Assembly (NCBI GenBank): GCA_039105265.1
Contig: JAPFFF010000016.1
Location: 434,001 to 498,000, forward strand
Reading direction: 5' to 3'
Origin: Tritrichomonas musculus
Taxonomy: Eukaryota; Parabasalia; Tritrichomonadida; Tritrichomonadidae
Length of the DNA: 64,000 nucleotides
The notes under the pieces are model-generated. The model saw only the letters and a program-made list of their open reading frames with translations, was not told where the DNA came from and made no database searches. The translations under genes and the position numbers were made by a program. This document shows, piece after piece, positions 21,861 to 31,728 of the stretch. Each line of letters starts with the position of its first letter. Position 1 is the stretch's first letter.

Positions 21861-22541
21861 TAAATATCAATTAATTATTTGATTGCTTTAAAATATTTGA
21901 TGATTTATGTATTTAAAAAAAAAAAAAAAAATCTTTCTCTTTATATGGTTTATATTTTGATGGATTTTTATATTCAATTTACTTTTGATAAATTCTCATT
22001 TACATTTTTTAATGAAATATTGCTTTTTTTTATTATTATTTTTATCAAAATTAGATAAAGTGATATGCAAAAAAGAGAATTAAAGCTTATTTGAATGTTT
22101 GATCTATTAAAATTTTTATATATCATGCCAATGGATGTAAAAATAAGTCAACTCTTTGATGGTTTAATTGATTATTAATTATTCTTTAAATAATCTATTT
22201 ATTGATCTGAAATGCTTGAGATATTTTTGATAGATTTTAAAGAATTATATTGTATTTAAAGTTGCTATAATTTGAGGATATTTCGAAATATCTTGGAAAA
22301 AAGAAATTGTATGAGTTATCTCAATCTATAGAAATATTTGAAATAATTTGAGATATCAGAATCGCACTCGCTACTTTTTGAATGCTTTTTTCAAATAGCC
22401 TTCAATATTTGATACAGATATATCAAAAAATAATTATCTATTATACAAAATTTGATCTTTCATATATAAAAAGTTAATTAAATTGAATGAAATTCAATCG
22501 TGCGAGGACTAATCAAATAAATATAACCACATTTCAAAAGA
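21861..22541. other. Upstream spacer of the O-mannosyltransferase gene
   Basis: A+T-rich with an A run at about 21917-21931. No repeat or gene is seen and no clear initiator adjacent to the start. Confidence 0.5.
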
Positions 22542-24449
22542 ATGAATCAAAATGAAAGCTCATCAATTCTTAACACAACTGATTGTTTCATTATTCCTTT
22601 AATTACTTTCCTGGGCATATTAACGCGATTTTGGTTGAATGGATGGCCTGATTTTGTGACCTTCGATGAAGTTCATTTTGGTGGTTTTACAAATGGTTAT
22701 ATCAAGCAAGAATACTTTTTTGATATTCATCCTCCACTCGCAAAGTTAATTATTGCGCTGGTCTCATATCTTGGTTGCTATAAAGGGGGCATTGATTTCG
22801 AAAATTTATATTCTCAAAGATATTTTGATGAAAAGTCTAATGAGATGCTAATTGATTATGTCACATTGCGGCTCGCACCACAATTATTTTCATCATTTGT
22901 TCCCGCATTAATATATATTACAATGAGGATATTACATTTTTCAGTATTATCATCAATTACCTCAAGTTCATTATTACTTTTTGAAACTTCAATAATATGC
23001 GAAGGAAGATTTATCTTAACAGATGGAATTCTTCATTTTTTTGTTGCATTACATTTATTGTCACTTTTTTATGCAGGTCAATATCCGTCACTTCCATCAT
23101 TGATTATTGATGGCATTACTCTTGGCTTTGCTTGCTCATGTAAAAGTACAGCATGGTCTCTTCCGTTGTTAAATGCTTTTGTTCATATTTATTTCATTAT
23201 TCAAAAGTATCAAAAAATCATTGAAAACACATCAAATACAATTTTCAATGAATATTTGAGAAAAACGGATAAAAAATCGAAAGATCCTCAGAATAAATCC
23301 GTCACTTATTCAAAAGTGAAATTGAGCTATTTTATTCAAGATATAATTATTGACATAATCACTCGCGGCGCTTTATTATTCTTTTTAATGATATTTATTT
23401 TTTATATTACATTTGTTATTCATATTGCAATATTACGTTACGATGGACCAGGATCAGTTTTTCTTACGAAATACATCAAAAAAACTTTACTCCATTCAAA
23501 AAGTTCTTCTCAAGAAAATTCCACTTTTTCAATAGAACCATTATCGAAGCGAATATCTGGACCTTCAATGCTTCATCGTTTTTTGCAACTAAATCTTGAA
23601 ATGCATGCATCTAATATGAGAATTAATTCTTTTCATCCTTATCAAAGTCGACCGTTAAGTTGGCCGTTATTGACATCAACATATGTTGCCTTTATTGTGC
23701 TAGACGATGACAGGGAAATTAACTGTCTTGGTAATATTTTTGTTTATTATACATCATTCTTTTCAATTGTTTTTCTGTTTATTTATATTTGCGCTTTATT
23801 CATTCAATTTCTATTCAATTCAATTTTCAATAGAAATCAGAAAAATTCAAAAGTGTCAGAATTTTTGAATTCCAGAATTTTCTTCATTGTTTTTGGATAT
23901 TTAATTAATTATCTTCCTTTCTTCTTGGTGCCGAGATGCATGTTCCTTTATCATTATCAGATTCCTCTCATTTTCGCATGCATGGCTGTTGGATCTCTGA
24001 TCGAAATGATCTTTTTCATTACATCGCAGATCGAAGATAAAACCCAGGAATTACTCATCATAAGCAAAGTGTTACCGAAATACTTGGATGAGAATAAAAG
24101 TAAGAATACTGAAAAAGTCGATTTTGACGATTTTAATTTAATGATGAAAAATTTTTTGAAAAAGAGTCATCAAACAAACTTTCTGAATGTGATTGGTGTT
24201 TTGTGCGCAATTGTTTTAATTACTTTACCGATCATAGGCTTTCTCATATGGTATCCGTTTTTATATGGCACCCAAATAACATACGATACATTACCATTAA
24301 AAACTTACAGATTTCTTTTCAAAGTTAAAAATGATATTTATAATACAAGCCCACATAATTTATATCAACAAATATTCATCCCTGATAATTGGATCTGGGG
24401 TGACTCTTATCATAGAGAATTAAGTCGAAAGAATGAAGATTCAGACTAA
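22542..24449 (+). CDS. Protein O-mannosyltransferase (PMT family) lacking a MIR domain
   Basis: A 635-residue ER membrane glycosyltransferase that would move mannose from dolichyl-phosphate-mannose to Ser/Thr of secretory proteins. The first lumenal loop has the family's essential acidic pair in FDEVHFGGF (about 40-47), followed by FFDIHPPLAKLI. Further signatures are TLRLAPQLFSSFVPALIY, a CEGRFILTDG loop, FHPYQSRPLSWPL before the C-terminal membrane block, and RCMFLYHYQIP near the end. Eukaryotic PMTs normally carry about 200 residues of MIR repeats in the large central loop; here that loop (about 300-375) has only some 75 residues, so MIR is absent, as in prokaryotic PMTs. The frame is intact and should be active. 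Confidence 0.88.
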   Translation: MNQNESSSILNTTDCFIIPLITFLGILTRFWLNGWPDFVTFDEVHFGGFTNGYIKQEYFFDIHPPLAKLIIALVSYLGCYKGGIDFENLYSQRYFDEKSNEMLIDYVTLRLAPQLFSSFVPALIYITMRILHFSVLSSITSSSLLLFETSIICEGRFILTDGILHFFVALHLLSLFYAGQYPSLPSLIIDGITLGFACSCKSTAWSLPLLNAFVHIYFIIQKYQKIIENTSNTIFNEYLRKTDKKSKDPQNKSVTYSKVKLSYFIQDIIIDIITRGALLFFLMIFIFYITFVIHIAILRYDGPGSVFLTKYIKKTLLHSKSSSQENSTFSIEPLSKRISGPSMLHRFLQLNLEMHASNMRINSFHPYQSRPLSWPLLTSTYVAFIVLDDDREINCLGNIFVYYTSFFSIVFLFIYICALFIQFLFNSIFNRNQKNSKVSEFLNSRIFFIVFGYLINYLPFFLVPRCMFLYHYQIPLIFACMAVGSLIEMIFFITSQIEDKTQELLIISKVLPKYLDENKSKNTEKVDFDDFNLMMKNFLKKSHQTNFLNVIGVLCAIVLITLPIIGFLIWYPFLYGTQITYDTLPLKTYRFLFKVKNDIYNTSPHNLYQQIFIPDNWIWGDSYHRELSRKNEDSD

Positions 24450-25441
24450 TTGTTGTTTTTGTGATTAAAAAAAAATTGTATAGTTTCATTTTTTATTTAT
24501 ACTTTTTACACTTTTTGGTAATAAGCCATTTAACATTTTAGAAAATATATCATGCTCAATACCATGAAACTTCAATAATGTTAATTCCAATTTTAAATAT
24601 AAACAGGCTTGTTATTTTGAGAATCGATTCCTTTTTTTGCATCTGATACTCGATAATTAGTTTAAAAATCTGATATTCTAAACATAGATCAAGATTCGTG
24701 CATGTATTAAAATATCAAATTATTATAAAGATTCTAGCACTAGATTTTGATAAAATATTGATTTATTTTGACCTTAATCGCGTATAAAAAGGTGAATATT
24801 GATCGTTTTAGGAAAAGCAAAAATTTTATTTCCCTCATATTTTTTTATAATTTTACTATTTCTTATCTGCATTCATTTGTAGATTATTATAATATAATTA
24901 TTATTAAAAAATACCAAAATTTTCCAATCAAAAAGTTAAAAATTCGTTTTATATTCAGAGGTCTCGAATTTTAAACTATTTCAATATTTGCATGATGTTA
25001 GACTAGACAACTTCGTGGATTAAGGTGGCCGTTAACTAAGTTATCAGAAACTACCTTGATTCCTCATAAACTTTATTATCTTCTCTCAAACTTCCTTTTT
25101 TCTTTTGAAACTAAATTACTTTTTCTTAAACTTTCTTGTAGTGTTTTTACAACCGTTTTTTATACTGAAAATATTTTATGTAAAATAATGAGTGCTGCAG
25201 CTAACACTAAAATAAAAATGGGCCCTAAATAATCCTTAACAAATTTATATTTGGTAAATCGAAAATTTATACTTTTTTCGACAAACGTTAACCATAATAA
25301 TATATGTTTTTCTTGATGTGAATAATAATTTTCTTTATTATTTTAAAACAAATCAATATTTTAATTAGTTTTATGAATTATATTAAAAAATAATGTATGT
25401 TTAGCCAAAAACGATTGAGAAAAGTTGAATTTTTATATAAA
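24450..25441. other. Spacer before the Maverick-like relic
   Basis: A+T-rich DNA of nearly 1 kb. A 68-codon frame at 24768-24974 is low complexity and unsupported. Nothing else is recognised. Confidence 0.5.
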
Positions 25442-25670
25442 AGTAGTAATGTTAAGGAGGGCTCCGCTAAAACGCTCCGCCCTTCCTTAACAACGTTTTA
25501 GGACCCCCTTTCTGGACCCCCAAAACCACGAAAAAACCCTATCTGGGACCCTCTAGAAACACCCTTTTTAACCCCTATCATAAGCCCTAAAAATACTGTT
25601 TTTGAGATCTCAATAAATAACCCCAGACGTAATTTAAATAATTTTTTTAACCGCTACATATAATTATAAT

Positions 25671-26054
25671 ATGACTACAGAAATTCAATTCACTACCGAA
25701 TCAATCGTTGATGAATTCTATGACTACATAGATGAACTCGATAAGATTCACTGTGTTGATGATATCATGGAATTACTCCATGAAACCTTGATCCCAATGG
25801 GTCTCGATAGAGATTTCAACGTATATAACATCCTCATGTATTACGACATCGATGATCTTGAAGATCTCGATGATATCTTCAACGCTCCATACCATGATGA
25901 TACAGCTGTAGACTTAAAGATAGAGACTATCGACAGATGTATTCATTTGTTGTTGATGAAAGAAGATTTCCATCGTGAAGATGAAGATACTACTTACTCG
26001 GATGACCCCCTTATCGATATGGACACAGATGAGTTCGCTGATGATGAAGAGTAA
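25671..26054 (+). CDS. Acidic protein of the Maverick-like relic, unknown
   Basis: A 127-residue, strongly acidic protein (many Asp/Glu, a DDLEDLDDIF stretch and an acidic C-terminus). There is no recognisable domain, membrane segment or signal. The start follows a CCGCTACATATAATTATAAT stretch that partly recurs just upstream of the integrase start (CCGCTATAA at about 27428-27436), hinting at element-specific promoter words. It lies 229 bases inside the left end and 50 bases before the next gene. Confidence 0.6.
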   Translation: MTTEIQFTTESIVDEFYDYIDELDKIHCVDDIMELLHETLIPMGLDRDFNVYNILMYYDIDDLEDLDDIFNAPYHDDTAVDLKIETIDRCIHLLLMKEDFHREDEDTTYSDDPLIDMDTDEFADDEE

Positions 26055-26104
26055 GAGAATGATACTATGTACTCCACTAAAGTGGATTATTTTTGTGCAC
26101 TTAA

Positions 26105-27426
26105 ATGAGTTACAGAAGGGATAACCCAGAAGATGAACACATTCCATTACCAATCGAAACGGTTTATAACTCTATAGTTGATTCGGTAAGAGTAAAAGGT
26201 GATTACGGAATCACTAAATATTATACCGATAGCGATGAACACTTCAACAGAATTTATTTTAAATATCCAGCAGAATGGAGAACATCCAATCTCGGTGAAA
26301 AAATAATCGGTGTTCGACATATGTTAAATGGAGAGAGGGTTGGTTAAATTTTATCATTTATGTTCGAAAATTCGATTCTGATGTATATGATAAATTATTT
26401 GATCGTTTCGAACGAGCTAACAAAGAAGTATGTGAAACGTTATCAGAAGATGAAAAAGATGAAATAGTTACAGATAATCTACCGGATAAGTATGTAAGAG
26501 TATATCAAATTCCAATAAGTATCAGAGTAACATCAAATGATAATTGGATCGATATTATTAATCATATACGAAAAGCTATTGATGATCATAATCTATATAA
26601 TCATTTGAAAGAGAAGATAATGGATAGAAAGATCACTCCAGATGAACGAACTACTTTACTAAAACAATTAGAAGATATCAAAGATGATTATAAATCGACG
26701 TTAGCTAAGAGTGATGAATTAATCGGTGAACATATACCGTTCTATTTACAAAGCGAAGACGTCATAGTCGAAGATGTGTTTGAGAATAATCAGCATATCT
26801 TGAAAATACGATCAAAAGATGCAGACTTGTTGGGTATATTCAGAGAAGTCGATTTATTGATCACGAGAGCAGATTCTAAATTTCGTAGATCCGCATATGG
26901 TAACTTTTATAATGGACATCGTAGTCATAACTATCATAAACATAGATTAAACCATGAATACAAATTAATTCCATACGAAGAACCTGAAGAACCTGATATT
27001 GGTGAAGAAGAAGAAGATTGGAATGAACCTATAGATGAAGATGCTATTAAACAACATGAATATGATGAAATCAAATTCGATCCATATACAGCTAACTTCT
27101 TCAATATCGGATCGTCTAACCCATTCAAAAACAATATATATGATCTATATCATTATCGGACAGAATTGAAAATAAAGAACATTTTGACTGATTTGGAGTG
27201 TGAAGTTGTAGCTTCATTTGCGACTCAATCGAATCATTATCTTGTTGGTCGAACTAACGAACCATTCTGTCCGATCAAATATTATAAGTTGAACCATAGC
27301 GATGAAACATTTTGGATCGAATTCTACGACAAAAACGAGATTAAGATTCCATTACCGATCAACGATAATGTTGTGTTCACAATGGACATGGTGTTCTTAC
27401 AAAACCGTAAACTGTTATACTCTTAA
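26105..27426 (+). pseudogene. Frameshifted large gene of the Maverick-like relic
   Basis: An 80-codon frame from 26105 stops at 26345-26347, but a second frame without stops runs from before that point through to 27426, and its first 86 codons (26347-26604) precede the ATG at 26605. The break sits in a GAGAGAG run at 26331-26337. One extra GA there accounts for the shift, so the original was a single protein of about 440 residues. It is rich in charged residues, with an acidic Glu-Glu-Asp-Trp patch near 27000-27030, and has no domain that I recognise. It may be a structural or replication protein of the element. If translation starts at 26605 a 273-residue fragment could still be made. Confidence 0.65.
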
Positions 27427-27436
27427 TCCGCTATAA

Positions 27437-27949
27437 ATGAGCCGAATCAAGTTCAAGACCATTGATGAAGTTTATTCTAAGTATCCGACCAATACGTTAT
27501 CGAAATTCAAGAGAATCGCTAATAGATATGGTTTCACGGATGATGAAGCTAAAGACTATCTTCAAAACAAAGTCGTTCACGATCAACATATTCCGCCACC
27601 CAAATTCATGCATATCTATTCGAAGATCCAACATGCGTTTCAAATGGATACGTTCATTGGTGACCCAGACTATTTGATGTTCATTAACGTAAATACACGT
27701 AAAGCATATGCGTATGAGATGATCAATAAAGGTGCTAAACAAGTGTTGAAATCATTAACCGAGTTCATCAAATCAGAACCTGAGTGTAAGTCTATCATAT
27801 CAGATGAAGAGGCATCATACTTATCGAAATCCGTACTCGATTTCATGAGAGAACATGATATTGTATATACAACAACGACCGATAACGATCATAACAAACT
27901 CGGTATCATTAACAGATTCATAAGCCCCCTCGAATGGTCACTTGCGTAG
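27437..27949 (+). pseudogene. Truncated retroviral-type integrase (Maverick-like), catalytic Glu replaced
   Basis: A 170-residue protein starting 10 bases after the preceding frame. Residues 65-160 follow the rve integrase core: first acid D71 in FQMDTFIG, the beta-strand run YLMFINVNTRKAYAYEM, second acid D123 in IISDEEASYLS, then HNKLGIINRFI. The third acid should be Glu 35 residues after D123. That position is N159, so the DD35E triad is incomplete. After FI the sequence turns into an unrelated tail (SPLEWSLA) and stops, so the C-terminal helix and DNA-binding/chromodomain are missing. The N-terminal 60 residues may be the usual zinc-binding-like or linker part. It is probably inactive. 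Confidence 0.72.
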
Positions 27950-28000
27950 GATCATCTGCGCAGTAGGTCTATTATTTTTGGTTTGTACCGTTAAGAGTCG

Positions 28001-28077
28001 ATCATAAATGTATATCACTAACGAACTTATCGTAAATGCATATCACTAACGAACTTATCGTAAATGCATATCACTAA
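28001..28077 (+). repeat. 28-base tandem repeat
   Basis: Two perfect copies of a 28-base unit starting CGAACTTATCG and ending CACTAA (28022-28049 and 28050-28077) follow a partial, diverged copy (about 28001-28021). It lies between the integrase fragment and the next frame of the Maverick-like relic. There is no spacer structure, so this is not a CRISPR array. Confidence 0.85.
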
Positions 28078-28172
28078 CGATCCAACGTAAACGATCCAAC
28101 TATTCTAAACCAATTTTAATTTAACTTTTTTATTCCTTCTACTGCATTAAACTAGCACAAGATCATCTATGC

Positions 28173-28688
28173 ATGCAACTTTTTTACTTTAAACGAAACA
28201 TGAACAGTGAAGAAGAAGCCAGATTATTCGAACTCAACTTCCACACTCGTAAAGAGATTATTCTAAACGATATTAGCCCATATTCGATAACGATTCCGTT
28301 AAAGCATGTACAGCGCAAGAACGTTAAACCGGAAACGATGTTGTATAATCTCACAAAAACGATTAACTGGAACGATATATCCGATATAGATTATACTGGA
28401 AGTAGTAAGCAAAGCATTAGGGACAGAGTCCGTACGAAGTACACAGAAAGATCTACTAACAACCATAAACTTAATCCATTAAGTGATAGATTTTGCGACA
28501 ACATTATCTTCTATTGCATGGTTCCAATAGATCCGCATAACAAGAACAAGAACGATTATTTATCGAAGTACCTCGCAGAACACACATCTAAGATAAAACG
28601 AATATTACAGTCCCACAATATTAACGTTAACAAACGATATATAAAACCAACGTATAGTAGCAAAGAAAGTGAATACTATAAATATTAA
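28173..28688 (+). CDS. Basic protein of the Maverick-like relic, unknown
   Basis: A 171-residue, Lys/Arg/Asn-rich protein. A second ATG at 28200 (residue 10) is an equally good start. A run of basic residues and Tyr at the C-terminus and scattered hydrophobics suggest a soluble nucleic-acid-binding or virion-like protein, but no domain is recognised. Its codon use matches the neighbouring frames of the relic rather than the host genes. It ends close to where the foreign base composition ends, so it could be truncated at its 3' end. Confidence 0.55.
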   Translation: MQLFYFKRNMNSEEEARLFELNFHTRKEIILNDISPYSITIPLKHVQRKNVKPETMLYNLTKTINWNDISDIDYTGSSKQSIRDRVRTKYTERSTNNHKLNPLSDRFCDNIIFYCMVPIDPHNKNKNDYLSKYLAEHTSKIKRILQSHNINVNKRYIKPTYSSKESEYYKY

Positions 28689-28903
28689 CGTTAACAAACG
28701 AATATTTATCTATATTTAAATATTATAAATATCCAGTGATTAATGAATTGGTCTTTTCAAAAAATAGATATTTATGGAGCCATCGTTATTTTCTGCCCAC
28801 TTTTTCTGAGGGAAACTTTTTGACTAGAAAAAAAATAAAATTTTTGATTCAATTCAATGTATTCATTGAAATTTAAGGCGGGCTTTTTTATTATATTTAA
28901 TAA

Positions 28904-28971
28904 GAGTTGCAGAATACTGCGATATACGAACTAATACGAGTTGCAGAATAATGCGATATACGAACTAATAA
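28904..28971 (+). repeat. 34-base tandem duplication at a transposon break
   Basis: Two adjacent 34-base units beginning GAGTTGCAGAATA (28904-28937 and 28938-28971), differing at one internal base and the last base. The second unit overlaps the stop at the truncated end of the pogo-type transposase, so it marks the breakpoint. Confidence 0.85.
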
Positions 28972-29801
28972 GATGTGGAGCAAGCCCATAATAAACCTGA
29001 TTGAACAAATGGTTCGATTTCTTCTGGACAGTTTTTTATATTTGGTATTATTAAAAATAAAGGAACCGAAATTCCCACACAGTTATTGCAAAACATTGCA
29101 GTAAAATGTGGGAGATCTGGTCCATTTCTTAACATAAAATCTTTAACTTCTTTAGGAATAACACATTTTTTCTTGAGGTTTGGCTCTAATCCAGATTCAT
29201 CTGCTCCGAATATGAGAGTCGGATGAGAGTCTTCAAGAACTAAGGTGATTAATTCAAAATAAGGTACAAGGATATCTCTTGTACAGGAAATATACCTTTC
29301 AAAATCGACTACATGAGCAGATTTAATTTTTGAATTTAGCTCCTCAAGATGCTCATTCAGCCAAGATCTAACAGGTTCGTTGAGTTCTTCTGATTCTTAT
29401 TCTTCAGCAATATTATTACATTTTATGGTTCTTAAAAAATGAATAGCTTTAATTTGTCTTTCTAGTCTTATTAAATGAGATTCTGCTAAGACATCGCTTG
29501 GATCAGAAGGATGTTCATTCAAACATTCTTCAGGTATATATTCTTTTAACTTCTCAATATCGGGATTAGATAAATATGAAGTGTTTCCATAAATTGTCCC
29601 TTTTTCCCATTTTAAGGCCAAAGCTGATCTCTTAAAGCATGTTTTGATAGCTGCTGGTGAAATTGATTGTTTATTTTCATCATCCTGAAAAGCAATATCC
29701 CATGAAACTCTGATCTGACTATAGCTCATTTTTTCAATGCATCGAAGGTGAAGAATCCATTTCTGATCATTTGAAAAGTCTTGCTGGTCCAATAAATCCA
29801 T
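28965..29801 (-). pseudogene. Truncated pogo/Tc1-type DDE transposase
   Basis: The start is the ATG at 29801. Residues 1-134 form the N-terminal helix-turn-helix region (for example QKWILHLRCIEKMSYSQIRV). An in-frame TAA at 29397-29399 interrupts it, yet the same frame stays open for another 143 codons down to the TAG at 28965-28967. That part holds the first catalytic Asp in FGADESGLEPN and then the strand LPHFTAMFCNNCVG. The second and third acids and the whole C-terminus are missing; the frame ends abruptly at the tandem duplication. It is related to the broken copy at 1947-3320 (same arrangement DES, then FxxAG/NCVG, then PLFLIIP). It is not functional. Confidence 0.82.
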
Positions 29802-31728
29802 TTATAAAGTGAAGTCAGATAATTGATTTAAAATTGAAATTAACAATAGCTAATTGATATTTGATAGAAATACAATAAAGATGATCTTCTGAATTAAATC
29901 GGTATCAAAATATTGATTTTTTTGAATAAAAGGTATATTTAATCAAATATTTTCACCACTAGTCAATTATATTTGACCTTTTGCTACGGGTCTGATGAAA
30001 CAAAGGGGGTCCGATTCCTTGTTGCCCGAAATTTTTATATTTCTAATAGGTTTTTAAATATTATATTAAACAAAAATTAAATATTGAAAAATATCTTTAT
30101 TTTAGCAGGAAGATTTTTTGATATCCTAATTTAACTATAAGATATGTATATTTTAATAAATTGAGTTGTTATAATTTTTTCAAATTTTTGAATACTTTAA
30201 TTCAAATTATAAAATCATTCAAAATTAAAAATTTCAAATTAACTGAAAAAATAATATCCATTCATTGAAATAATCTTTTTTGAATAATTTATATGATTTT
30301 TTATTTTACAAATATCTCTGATTTATGCCTACAAAAAATTAATATTTTATAATATATATAACTAATCATTTAAATATAAAAATTTAAAATATGTATTATA
30401 TTACATAATTCGGTTATTCAAACCTGTATTAACAAGTGAAATGATAGGATAATTTCATAAAAAATAGTTTTATAATAAATTATGAAATATATTTCTTTAT
30501 TATTATTTAAAAATATATTTTAAATTATGACAAAAAGTATTATTATCAATATATTGTCATATAATATTTAATTTTGCATGAATCAAATAATTATGCTTTA
30601 TTCCAGAAATTAAATTCTATTATTTTATTATTTCGACAATTATATGTACAATTATTTTTTCCATATATTTTTTTGAAAAAATGATTACATATTGTTTTAT
30701 TTGATTTTTTTTTAAATTAACGTATTTTTTATTTTAGTTGGACCATAGATAACCCCCTTTGATGAAATAACGTTAATGGACAATTGAAAATTTTAAAATA
30801 TATCATAAATATCTTTTAAATTTATTTATATACATAATGAATATATTATAAAATACATTTTAAATAACAAAAAAAATGTCAATATAAAAGATATAATTCA
30901 ATATTTTATTTGAATTTATTTGAAAAAATGGGATGGTATTGAAAAATATTTCAAAACTAAGGTTAAATTGATTTATGTAAAAAACTAATAATACTAAAAA
31001 AATATTTACCCATTTTAATATCTATAAAATATGAAAATATTATATATGGATTAATGCGGGAAAAGATATTCAATTCCTTTTTAATACATTTTTAATTCAC
31101 TTTTATGAACATATATTGAAAATATAAATAATAATGAACTTTTTTAATAATATTGTTTTTTATAATTTTAAATTTTCTTAACATTATCAAAATTTTTTAT
31201 CAAATAAAAATGGTTATAACAAATTTTGTTTATGACCTATATTACTAAAAATATATTTTGATACATTTTCATAGTAAACATTTAATCTCTTTCATATATT
31301 AATACTTTTTTTCAGTTGATGGTCTTGAACATTATTTCCATTCATTTCATCATTCAAAAAGTTATAACAAATGTTTTCCTCATAAAATATTTTGGAAAAA
31401 GTTAAAACATTTCAGAATCAGAAGTTATTTCTCAGAAAAATTGAATTAAAATCCTCTTGAAAATACGATAATTTTTTTTTTCTCCTCTTATTAAAATCAC
31501 TGCAATATTTAAAAAAAGGATAAGATAAAATTTAAATTTTATCATTTATTTAAATATCATAATTCTAAGTTAGAGAAAAAGAAAAAAAAAAAAACGAATT
31601 TGAGAAGATAACAAAAACAAAATAAACTTCTGTAACCTAGTTTTCTATAAAAAAAAAATCTAAAAAAGCGGTCAATTAATAAAAACAACCCTACATTCAA
31701 AGGATAATAATTAAAAAAAACATCCTTT
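29802..31728. other. Long A+T-rich spacer
   Basis: About 1.9 kb, extremely A+T-rich, with scattered TATA/ATTT simple sequence. No gene, inverted repeat pair or target duplication could be supported. Short G+C-richer patches occur only near 29990-30025 and 30745-30770. Confidence 0.5.

Larger units (their letters stand above)
25442..28690 (+). mobile_element. Maverick/Polinton-like element relic
   Basis: From 25442 the DNA changes abruptly: more G+C, many GATC/CGAT words, and tightly packed plus-strand frames with a codon use unlike the flanking genes, ending near 28690. The left end starts AGTAGTAATGTTAAGGAG, followed by a partly palindromic 60-base stretch. The same end recurs at 62609. Polintons are known to start with 5'-AG. 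One frame (27437-27949) is a retroviral-type integrase core. No right terminal repeat, DNA polymerase B, packaging ATPase, protease or capsid gene is recognised, and full-length Mavericks are 15-20 kb, so this is a 3.2-kb internally or terminally deleted copy. The superfamily is an inference from the integrase, the end and context. Confidence 0.6.

Noticed and set aside
24768-24974. 68-codon plus-strand frame
   Set aside because: Low-complexity Phe/Ile/Lys/Tyr content typical of random A+T-rich DNA.
28001-28077. CRISPR-like array
   Set aside because: Tandem units without spacers in a eukaryotic transposon relic.
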